A stretch of DNA of 5,520 nucleotides, from positions 1-5,520 of the forward strand of contig RGBY01000172.1 in NCBI GenBank assembly GCA_009919445.1, written 5' to 3'. This DNA is from Planctomycetia bacterium. Its GTDB lineage: Bacteria; Planctomycetota; Planctomycetia; Pirellulales; UBA1268. Position 1 is the first letter of the stretch. Each line of letters starts with the position of its first letter. The notes under the pieces are model-generated. The model searched no databases. It was given only the letters and a program-made list of their open reading frames with translations, and was not told where the DNA came from. Positions 1 to 5,520 of this stretch are shown here, piece by piece. The position numbers were made by a program, and so were the translations under genes.

Positions 1-741
1 ACCAAAGTGCAGGTGCGGCGACAGGCTGCTGGTGCCAACATGATCGGGTCGGTCACGACCGTCGCCGTACTGGCTGAGTGCCTTGGCAAGGAATGACTTC
101 AGCCGCTTCCCCGCTCCCGATTCACCTGGTGACCATGTCTTTTCCATGGTGCCAGCCCAGTCAATCGTTGGCAGCAGGCCGAGACTTTCAACAGCGACTG
201 ACTTTGAAGGCTTCGCCGTCACTGGCTGGAGCTTCCGGGGCGCGGCCACTGGTTCGGCCGGCTCATCACGGGCCAGCAACGCCCGCCAGAAGGGCGTAAA
301 TACCTGGTATGGTTTCCCCTGTTTGGTCGCAACATGAACCGGCTCATAAAGCAGGCCACCGCCAAAGCTCTCGACCGTCAGACCATCAGCCGTCAGGGCC
401 TTCTTGATGGCAGTATCTCGCTTTACCACCGCCGGCTCATACCGCCGGTTCCAGACGACATGCGTTGCCTTTGTTTCCTTGGCGAGCTGCTGCAGTGCCT
501 TCAGAGACGGGCCACGCCGAATGACCAACGAGCAGCCGACCTTCTCAAGCCGCTCTGCCAGCCGAAGCAGCGAGTGGTGCAGCCACCAGCGTGAGGCCGC
601 ACCAGGCTGCCAGGGCGCCTCTTCCTCGGGCTCCCATATAAAGACGGGCACCACACTGCCACGAGCCGCTGCCGCCAACAGGGCTGGATTATCATCCAGC
701 CGCAGATCATGACGAAACCAGACAATAGTGACACTGGCCAT
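1..741 (-). CDS. phrB: Deoxyribodipyrimidine photolyase (class I cryptochrome/photolyase family), N-terminal part, cut by the window edge
   Basis: This cytosolic flavoenzyme would use blue light to split UV-induced pyrimidine dimers in DNA. The frame is open from an ATG at 741 to base 1, giving 247 residues of a protein usually near 450-500, so the C-terminal half lies outside the window. Residues 4-165 form the alpha/beta antenna-chromophore domain, opening with the family signature WFRHDLRLDDN (8-18) and followed by RWWLHHSL (51-58) and PYQVFTPFW (144-152). After a linker of about 40 residues, the FAD-binding domain begins at WSPGE (203-207), with GRDRPDHVGTSSLSPHLHFG at 228-247; the TSxLS element contacts FAD in the family. 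The start is supported by AAGGAG five bases upstream and by the signature lying directly at the N-terminus. The family is seen clearly. CPD rather than 6-4 specificity, and the antenna type, are inferences, because the deciding residues are mostly outside the window. Confidence 0.95.
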   Translation of the reverse strand, partial: MASVTIVWFRHDLRLDDNPALLAAAARGSVVPVFIWEPEEEAPWQPGAASRWWLHHSLLRLAERLEKVGCSLVIRRGPSLKALQQLAKETKATHVVWNRRYEPAVVKRDTAIKKALTADGLTVESFGGGLLYEPVHVATKQGKPYQVFTPFWRALLARDEPAEPVAAPRKLQPVTAKPSKSVAVESLGLLPTIDWAGTMEKTWSPGESGAGKRLKSFLAKALSQYGDGRDRPDHVGTSSLSPHLHFG

Positions 742-746
742 GGAAA

Positions 747-752
747 CTCCTT
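747..752 (-). promoter_or_regulatory. Shine-Dalgarno sequence of the photolyase gene
   Basis: Read on the minus strand, AAGGAG is followed by five bases (TTTCC) and then the ATG at 741. It is the only strong Shine-Dalgarno match at a gene start in the window. It fixes the photolyase start and suggests that this gene is translated independently of the operon upstream. Confidence 0.8.
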
Positions 753-800
753 GCGGTGGAATGAAACTACCGCTCACAGTCTATCAGCACCACTGCCACT

Positions 801-828
801 GAATGGCGAACAGCCGATTCGGCCATTC
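801..828 (-). repeat. Inverted repeat (stem-loop) between the DUF1501 and photolyase genes
   Basis: GAATGGC at 801-807 is perfectly complementary to GCCATTC at 822-828. The stem can extend by three further pairs (GAA at 808-810 with TTC at 818-820) past one bulged G at 821, leaving a seven-base loop. It lies 41 bases past the DUF1501 stop and about 60 bases before the photolyase ATG. No run of U follows the stem in the direction of transcription, so a classical intrinsic terminator is not supported. It could instead be a 3' end stabiliser or part of the photolyase leader. Confidence 0.4.
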
Positions 829-869
829 CACATCGTGCGCACTGTCTGCTCTTCCCTCAAATGAAGGCA

Positions 870-2330
870 TTAGACAAGCAGATCATGAACCACCTCACCG
901 TGCACATCGGTGAGGCGAAAATCACGCCCTTGAAAGCGGTGCGTCAGCTTCGTGTGGTCAAAGCCAAGCAGGTGCAGGATCGTTGCCTGCAGGTCATGGA
1001 TGTGAACAGGGTTTTCCGTCACCTTGAAGCCAAGCTCATCCGTCGCACCATAAATCAGCCCGCGTTTGACCCCACCACCTGCCATCCAGACTGAGTAACA
1101 GTCGGGGTAATGGTCTCGGCCCAAAACCTGACTCTTCGAGGTACGCCCCTCACGGAAGGGTGTCCGACCAAATTCACCGGTGCAAAGGACAAGGGTATCT
1201 TCAAGCAGGCCCCGCTGATCGAGATCGTCAATCAACGCTGCGGCTGCCTTGTCGAAGGTCGCCCCCTTCCTGGTGAGACCATCCTCGATGCCTTCATTGG
1301 GGTTCGTCCCATGAAAATCCCAGCCCCAGTCAAACAGCTGCACAAATCGTACGCCCTCTTCGACCAGCCGCCGGGCCAGCAGGCAATTATTAGCCAGGCT
1401 GGCAGCCCCTGGTGTGGCCCCATAAGCCTCGAGCGTCTGCTTCGATTCCCGTGAAATGTCCATCACTTCCGGAACACTGGTCTGCATGCGATAGGCCAGT
1501 TCGTACTGGGCAATGCGAGTGACGGTTTCTGGGTTTCCCAACTCGCGGGCTTGGAGTTCATTGAGATCCTTAAGGGCATCGAGGCTCGCCCGTCGCATCC
1601 GGCGGTCCATGCCCGGCGGGTTTGAGACATAGAGCACCGGGTCGCCCTTCGAACGACACTGCACGCCCTGATAGACACTCGGCAGGAAGCCGGAACCAAA
1701 GCTGCTCGTCCCACCGTTGGGCTGCACGCCCGAGGAAATCAGCACAACAAAGCCGGGCAGGTTGGCATTTTCACTGCCAAGCCCATAGGTAACCCAACTC
1801 CCTAGGCTCGGCCGACCTGCTCGGGGGCTTCCGGTATAGACGAGAAGTTCGGCCGGAGCATGGTTGAACTGATCAGTATGCATGCTCCGCACCAGACAGA
1901 GTTTGTCGGCCACACGGTGCAGATGGGGAATGGCATCAGACAGCTCCATGCCACTCTCACCGCACCGCGACCACTTCCTCCGCGTGCCAAGTAATTTTGG
2001 CGTGCCACTCGTAAAGGCAAACTTCTTGCCAGCGATTGACTCCGCCGGGCATTCCTCGCCGTCTCGCCGCACCAGCTCTGGCTTATGGTCATAGAGATCG
2101 AGGTTGGGCGGCGAACCAGTCAAATGAATCACAATCATCCGCTTGGCACGCGGAGCAAACTGGGGCGGCCTGACGGCCAGTGGATCAGCGGCTCCAGACA
2201 GCGGCGTGGCAGCCTTGGTCGCATCACCAGCAAGCAGATCCGCAAGGGCCAAAGCACCAATACCCCCGCCCATGCTGCCGAGCAACTGGCGACGGGTGGC
2301 AAGCAGTTTCTGTTCAAGCAAGGGGTGCAT
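870..2330 (-). CDS. DUF1501 family protein (alkaline-phosphatase/sulfatase-like fold), Tat-exported
   Basis: This 486-residue protein is a full-length member of DUF1501 (PF07394), a family expanded in planctomycetes and related to the alkaline phosphatase/sulfatase superfamily. Its reaction is not established. A twin-arginine signal lies at 11-35: RRQLLGS followed by a hydrophobic Gly/Ala/Leu stretch, predicting export as a folded protein. Family landmarks in order are MIVIHLTGSPPNLDLYDHKPEL (65-86, split here by function: beta strand then DLYDHKP), RSMHTDQFNHAPAELL (148-163), GRPSLGSWVTYGLGSEN (172-188), LLARRLVEEGVRFVQL (317-332), WDFHG (337-341), GEFGRTPF (385-392), GRDHYPDC (404-411), MAGGGVKRG (416-424) and QGRDFRLTDVHGEVV (467-481). 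The conserved Asp and His residues are plausible metal ligands by analogy. A GTG at 2351 would add seven residues and overlap the previous gene; the ATG at 2330 is preferred because planctomycete homologues typically begin at this HPLLEQ-like motif. It lies 11 bases downstream of the cytochrome gene's stop, indicating one operon. Confidence 0.93.
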   Translation of the reverse strand: MHPLLEQKLLATRRQLLGSMGGGIGALALADLLAGDATKAATPLSGAADPLAVRPPQFAPRAKRMIVIHLTGSPPNLDLYDHKPELVRRDGEECPAESIAGKKFAFTSGTPKLLGTRRKWSRCGESGMELSDAIPHLHRVADKLCLVRSMHTDQFNHAPAELLVYTGSPRAGRPSLGSWVTYGLGSENANLPGFVVLISSGVQPNGGTSSFGSGFLPSVYQGVQCRSKGDPVLYVSNPPGMDRRMRRASLDALKDLNELQARELGNPETVTRIAQYELAYRMQTSVPEVMDISRESKQTLEAYGATPGAASLANNCLLARRLVEEGVRFVQLFDWGWDFHGTNPNEGIEDGLTRKGATFDKAAAALIDDLDQRGLLEDTLVLCTGEFGRTPFREGRTSKSQVLGRDHYPDCYSVWMAGGGVKRGLIYGATDELGFKVTENPVHIHDLQATILHLLGFDHTKLTHRFQGRDFRLTDVHGEVVHDLLV

Positions 2331-2341
2331 GGTTGAGATCT

Positions 2342-4819
2342 CTAGGGGCACATAAAAGTTTCATCGAGATTGAGCAGCACGTTACCGACCACTGTCCAGG
2401 CGGCGAGATCGGCAGTCGCTCGAGCACGGTCACCGTCATAGTTTTCGAGCAGCCTGTCGGGCAGCGGCCCCAGAGGGTTGGTGGCCATCGCCTCAGCCTC
2501 AGGAGGATTCTGCCGATACCCCTCCGCAGCAGACTGATAGAGTTCAACCAGCCGGGACACTTCCACATGCGTCGGCTCCCGTGCCAGCACCAGTCGAAAG
2601 CCGTGCCGGGCCTCGCCCCAATAAGGCTGGCCAGCCACGCCCGCGACTTCACTGACCATCCGACGGGCCAGTGCCTGAGCGGCCTCAACAAAAGCAGGGT
2701 CATTCAGGGTGACCAAGGCCTGCAGGGGTGTATTGGTTCGCGGACGCCGGACCGTGCAGACCTCGCGGCTAGGGGCATCAAAGGTGGCCATTGCTGGATA
2801 GGGGTTGCTCCGTCGCCAGGTTGTGTAGATCGCCCGGCGATAGCGGTCTTCACCCATGCTTGTCTTCCAGTCGATTCCGGTGCCAAAGGCTGCCTTGACG
2901 CCCAGGTCGGGCTGCGGCGGATGAACGCTTGGCCCACCCTTCTTGGCAGAGAGGAGACCCGCAGCCGCAAGGGCCTGGTCCCGAATCACCTCAGCTGAGA
3001 GCCGCACCCGCGGTCCGCAGGCCAAAAGCCGGTTCTCAGGATCACGCGTCAGCAGTTGTTCAGTCGGTTTTGATGACTGTCGGTAGGTGGCACTGGTGAC
3101 AATCAGCCGCTGGAGTGCCTTCAGGTCCCAGCCGCTGGCAATCAGTTCGCTGGCGAGCCAGTCAAGCAACAGGGGATGACTGGGCAGTTCACCCTGACTG
3201 CCAAACTCTTCACTCGTGGAAACGATGCCAATCCCAAAGAGCCGCTCCCAGAGCCGATTGACAACCACGCGGGCGGTCAGCGGATTGTCTGGACTCACTA
3301 GCCAACGGGCCAAGGCCAGCCGGTCAAGTCGCTGGCCAGGACCGCGTTCCGGGGCCGGAAAAACCGCTGGGGTCATCTCCTCAACGACGGGTCCTAAATC
3401 CTGCCAGTTGCCGCGGTACTGCAGCCTAGTCACTCGCCGCTGCTTTCCTTCCAGTTCAACCATCACCGGTACCGTCACCGGCTTGATTGCTGCAATCCGC
3501 TTGCGTAACTGCTGAACATGCTGCCGCAACGGCCACAGCTCTGGTGGTTCATCCACAGGCTGCTGTTGGTTTTTCGGTGCCGGCTGGTTCATCTCCGGCA
3601 CGGCGGCCACAATTTCTGCAAGCTCCTGCTCAAGTCGTCGCCGCTGCCCGTCGACCGGCTCCCAAGGCACATTCACCAGCGGGGCTTCATCGCGCCGATC
3701 GGCATCGGCAGTGTTATTGAAAATGGCATAGATGCCAAAATATTCCTTTTGTGAAAGCGGGTCGTACTTGTGATCATGGCACTGGGCACACGCCATCGTT
3801 GTTCCCATCCAGGTGCTCAGGGTGGTATTCACCCGATCGATCACGGCCACGGAGCGAAATTCTTCATCAATGGTGCCACCCTCATTATTGGTCAGGGTGT
3901 TGCGATGAAACGCAGTGGCAATTCTGTCGTCGAGGCTCGCTCCCGGAAGGAGGTCACCGGCTAGTTGCTTGATGGTGAACTCGTCAAAAGGCATGTTGGC
4001 ATCAAATGCCCGAATGACCCAGTCGCGGTAGGCCCAGATGGTTCTCGCCGGGTCATCAGCATAGCCGGCGCTGTCGGCATACCGAGCGAGGTCGAGCCAG
4101 CCGCGGGCCATGTGTTCGCCATAGCCAGGATGGTCGAGGAGCCGATCAGCCAACCGTGCAACTGCGTCAGCCGACTGATCATCGGCAAAGGCGTCCACTT
4201 CGGCAGGTGTGATCGGTAACCCAGTCAGATCAAGAGCCAGCCGGCGGGCGAGTGTGGTCCGATCAGCCTCTAGGCTAGGGCTGAGCCCTGCGGCCTCCAG
4301 CTGAGCCAAGACAAAATGGTCAATTGGGTTGCGGGGCCATTCCGTTTGCCTTACCGCTGGCAGCCGTGGCCGCCTGATCGGCTGGTAGGCCCAGTGCGGC
4401 TCATAGGTGGCACCCGCTTCGATCCACTGCCTGAGTAGTTCGATCTCTTCTGCCGCCAGCGGCTCACCCGCCTCAGGCGGTGGCATCACCACACCGTGGT
4501 CAGTGGCGGTGATCCGTGCCATCAGCTCACTCGCCTCAGGATCACCCGGGGCAATCGCTGCATACCCACCAAGATCTTCTGTTGCACCAGCAAACGTATC
4601 GAGACGCAGGCCATGCTCCCCACCCCCATGCCGGTCTTCTGGGTCTGGACCATGGCAGCGAATACAGCGATTGGAGAGGATGCCCTTGATGTCGCGGGTA
4701 AACGAGGGGGGCTGCGGCGCCGCAGCTGCGGGTGACCAAGTGAAAAAAAGAACAGCACCGATTGCACCGCAGGCCATGCCGACTGCGTGCCATCTATGCC
4801 TCGCCACGGTGTCTGCCAT
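2342..4819 (-). CDS. PSCyt1-DUF1549-DUF1553 protein, secreted planctomycete cytochrome-type protein
   Basis: This 825-residue protein has the classic planctomycete order of domains. Residues 1-35 look like a Sec signal peptide: basic RHRW, then a hydrophobic core, with a likely cut near AAAA/P. The PSCyt1 cytochrome c-like domain (about 40-145) holds the heme-binding motif CIRCH at 52-56, followed by GLRLDTFAGA and a candidate distal methionine in VVMPPPEAG (110-118). DUF1549 (about 161-370) runs from NPIDHFVLAQLEAAGL through LDLTGLPIT and ends with a second CxxCH in CAQCHDHKYDP (344-354). A charged, Gln/Pro-rich linker with coiled-coil-like segments (about 391-447) leads to DUF1553 (about 497-760), including NPLTARVVVNRLWERLFG and RPRTNTPLQALVTLNDPAFVEAA. 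An electron-transfer or redox role outside the cytoplasm is inferred; no substrate is known. The ATG at 4819 is preferred to a TTG at 4867 because it leaves a normal signal peptide; its Shine-Dalgarno is weak. It is followed closely by the DUF1501 gene, its usual partner. Confidence 0.93.
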   Translation of the reverse strand: MADTVARHRWHAVGMACGAIGAVLFFTWSPAAAAPQPPSFTRDIKGILSNRCIRCHGPDPEDRHGGGEHGLRLDTFAGATEDLGGYAAIAPGDPEASELMARITATDHGVVMPPPEAGEPLAAEEIELLRQWIEAGATYEPHWAYQPIRRPRLPAVRQTEWPRNPIDHFVLAQLEAAGLSPSLEADRTTLARRLALDLTGLPITPAEVDAFADDQSADAVARLADRLLDHPGYGEHMARGWLDLARYADSAGYADDPARTIWAYRDWVIRAFDANMPFDEFTIKQLAGDLLPGASLDDRIATAFHRNTLTNNEGGTIDEEFRSVAVIDRVNTTLSTWMGTTMACAQCHDHKYDPLSQKEYFGIYAIFNNTADADRRDEAPLVNVPWEPVDGQRRRLEQELAEIVAAVPEMNQPAPKNQQQPVDEPPELWPLRQHVQQLRKRIAAIKPVTVPVMVELEGKQRRVTRLQYRGNWQDLGPVVEEMTPAVFPAPERGPGQRLDRLALARWLVSPDNPLTARVVVNRLWERLFGIGIVSTSEEFGSQGELPSHPLLLDWLASELIASGWDLKALQRLIVTSATYRQSSKPTEQLLTRDPENRLLACGPRVRLSAEVIRDQALAAAGLLSAKKGGPSVHPPQPDLGVKAAFGTGIDWKTSMGEDRYRRAIYTTWRRSNPYPAMATFDAPSREVCTVRRPRTNTPLQALVTLNDPAFVEAAQALARRMVSEVAGVAGQPYWGEARHGFRLVLAREPTHVEVSRLVELYQSAAEGYRQNPPEAEAMATNPLGPLPDRLLENYDGDRARATADLAAWTVVGNVLLNLDETFMCP

Positions 4820-4990
4820 CGGATGAATCTGTCCGGAAACACCCGCGTCGCCGCCAGGCCACAACAAAAGCCTGACGCGGACCCTCTGCAGGTCGATCGG
4901 CGGAACGAAAACCTCTCTCTATACTATCGCCAAATCAGCGGCGAATCACGAAAAAATCTGGTCCACAGCTTGCCGCAGAACCCGCCAGAA

Positions 4991-5034
4991 AAGCCGGTTC
5001 GCCCCTTTTGGCCATGTTTTCCCAATGCCGGCTT
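4991..5034 (-). terminator. Possible weak terminator downstream of the choice-of-anchor I gene
   Basis: On the minus strand AAGCCGG (5034-5028) pairs perfectly with CCGGCTT (4997-4991), and the second arm runs into a short T stretch (CCGGCTTTTC). The loop is long, about 30 bases, although an inner TTGG/CCAA pairing could shorten it. It lies about 65 bases past the stop of the upstream gene. Four Ts and a long loop make this a weak candidate for an intrinsic terminator. Confidence 0.3.
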
Positions 5035-5042
5035 GCCCTCGA

Positions 5043-5090
5043 TACCAGCAGTTTATGACGACAGTCGTTGTTGACCGCTGATCGCTGGTA
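5043..5090 (-). repeat. Nested inverted repeat just after the choice-of-anchor I stop codon
   Basis: TACCAGC at 5043-5049 is perfectly complementary to GCTGGTA at 5084-5090. Inside lies an 11-base palindrome, ACGACAGTCGT (5058-5068), which can fold as a small inner hairpin. The outer arm begins seven bases after the stop codon (5098-5100), where a 3' end structure would be expected. No U-run follows, so it is better read as a 3' end stabiliser or part of a composite terminator. Confidence 0.35.
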
Positions 5091-5097
5091 AGTCCAA

Positions 5098-5520
5098 CTA
5101 GTCGCCAAGGACCACTTCGTCGCTAAGGGCCACTTCCCAGACCGTGGTTGTCCCACTGGTTTCGTTCCCGACGATCAACAGGTTGGTGCCAGTTGGTGAC
5201 TGCTGTTTCGGAATAAAGAGAAGTCCTTCCGGGCCACTGTCTCCTGCCTCAGGATTACTCGATCCATCGGCAAGCGTTGCAGGCAGATCAAACCGGCGAT
5301 TGTTGTAGTAACCGATATGCTGTGACTGCTCTGGTTCGGTGATGTCATAAACCATGATGCCACCGATTCGCTCAAGACCGATGAAGGCATAGGTGCGGCC
5401 ATCGATTTCGCCGATGGCCAGGCCTTCTGGCTCTGGGCCTTTACTCCGACTGCGTTTCTCTTTCTTGAGACTGTCGTTGCTGACATTGAATACCTTGGGA
5501 AATCCTTCGCCGACCATCTG
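5098..5520 (-). CDS. Choice-of-anchor I family protein (beta-propeller-like, secreted), C-terminal 140 residues, cut by the window edge
   Basis: The frame is open from the window edge to a TAG at 5098-5100, so the N-terminus lies beyond base 5520; the ATG at 5517 is just an internal methionine. The visible part matches the C-terminal end of the choice-of-anchor I domain: SRSKGPEPEGLAIGEI (24-39), GRTYAFIGLERIGGIMVYDIT (41-61, written here as GRTYAFIG then LERIGGIMVYDIT), SGPEGLLFIP (95-104) and SPTGTNLLIVGNETSGTTTVWEV (108-130, beta strands with the conserved GNExSGT). These proteins are large, extracytoplasmic and carry repeated beta-strand blades; some are annotated as alkaline-phosphatase-like, but activity is not well established. 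The protein ends ten residues after the last predicted strand, with no LPXTG, PEP-CTERM or membrane anchor. It runs in the same direction as the cytochrome operon, but the 278-base gap argues for a separate unit. Confidence 0.85.
   Translation of the reverse strand, partial: QMVGEGFPKVFNVSNDSLKKEKRSRSKGPEPEGLAIGEIDGRTYAFIGLERIGGIMVYDITEPEQSQHIGYYNNRRFDLPATLADGSSNPEAGDSGPEGLLFIPKQQSPTGTNLLIVGNETSGTTTVWEVALSDEVVLGD

Larger units (their letters stand above)
742..869 (-). other. Gap between the DUF1501 gene and the photolyase gene, with a stem-loop
   Basis: This 128-base stretch follows the TAA stop of the DUF1501 gene (870-872) and holds no gene. It would have to contain any terminator for the operon and any separate promoter for the photolyase. 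I see a stem-loop (801-828) and the Shine-Dalgarno (747-752), but no convincing pair of -35 and -10 boxes. A TTGAGG at 854-859 has no good -10 partner at normal spacing. Read-through from the operon into the photolyase therefore remains possible. Confidence 0.5.
4820..5097 (-). other. Gap between the choice-of-anchor I gene and the cytochrome gene; probable 3' structures and operon promoter region
   Basis: No gene is visible in this stretch. Reading along the minus strand, the part nearest the upstream stop holds two inverted repeats (5043-5090 and 4991-5034), then a T6 run (4951-4956), a small stem TCGCC/GGCGA (4927-4931 with 4940-4944), and an AT-rich TAGTATAGA segment next to a GA repeat (4912-4926). 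TATAGA (4918-4923) or TAGTAT (4921-4926) could act as a -10 box about 100 bases before the cytochrome ATG, but no good -35 box is found at standard spacing. This is the most likely place for the operon promoter, by position rather than by a strong match. Confidence 0.4.

Noticed and set aside
334..712. Plus-strand open frames opposite the photolyase gene.
   Set aside because: The minus-strand frame is unmistakably photolyase along its whole length; these frames are low-complexity shadows without recognisable features.
2180..2998. A 272-codon open frame on the plus strand, opposite the end of the cytochrome gene and the start of the DUF1501 gene.
   Set aside because: It starts with GTG, spans the junction of two well-supported genes, shows no recognisable domain, and has the basic, Arg/Gly/Gln-rich composition typical of an antisense shadow in GC-rich coding DNA.
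4407..4826. A 139-codon plus-strand frame opposite the N-terminal region of the cytochrome protein, rich in Ser, Ala and Pro.
   Set aside because: It is antisense to the signal peptide and PSCyt1 domain, whose heme motif and domain matches are clear. Its composition is explained by the other strand.
4820..4867. A TTG start at 4867 for the cytochrome gene, adding 16 residues.
   Set aside because: The extension would put a long Gly-rich segment in front of an otherwise normal signal peptide; the ATG at 4819 gives a standard basic n-region and hydrophobic core.
4912..4926. A strong sigma-70 promoter at the TAGTATAGA segment.
   Set aside because: Each possible -10 box matches only four of six consensus bases and none has a good -35 box at 16-18 bases. 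It is mentioned only as a positional possibility.
4951..4957. A T6 run on the minus strand as the tail of an intrinsic terminator.
   Set aside because: The sequence just before it can form only a three-base stem (CTG/CAG), too weak for a terminator hairpin.

Overview
The window looks like chromosomal DNA from a planctomycete or a close PVC-group relative. The basis is two adjacent genes of families greatly expanded in that phylum: a secreted PSCyt1-DUF1549-DUF1553 cytochrome-type protein and a Tat-exported DUF1501 protein. I saw no tRNA, rRNA, CRISPR array, insertion sequence or integrase, and no sign of recent transfer.

All four supported genes lie on the minus strand, so transcription runs from high to low coordinates. 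In that order: (1) 5520-5098, the C-terminal end of a choice-of-anchor I type beta-propeller-like secreted protein, cut by the window edge; (2) a 277-base non-coding gap (4820-5096 and neighbouring bases) with inverted repeats and probably the promoter of the next unit; (3) 4819-2342, an 825-residue PSCyt1-DUF1549-DUF1553 protein with two CxxCH motifs; (4) 2330-870, a 486-residue DUF1501 protein starting 11 bases after the stop of the previous gene, almost certainly in the same operon; (5) a 128-base gap with a stem-loop; (6) 741-1, the N-terminal 247 residues of a class I DNA photolyase that continues outside the window.

The DUF1549/DUF1553 and DUF1501 genes form the standard planctomycete pair: a probable c-type cytochrome exported by Sec and a partner exported folded by Tat, both acting outside the cytoplasm. 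Their biochemical role has not been firmly established. The choice-of-anchor I protein upstream is probably also exported, but nothing visible proves that it belongs to the same unit. The photolyase is a cytosolic, light-dependent DNA repair enzyme with its own Shine-Dalgarno sequence and is probably functionally unrelated.

Overall this is a fairly ordinary planctomycete region. I do not see a clearly new system. The points most worth checking are the role of the cytochrome/DUF1501 pair, its split export routes, and possible RNA structures in the two gaps.
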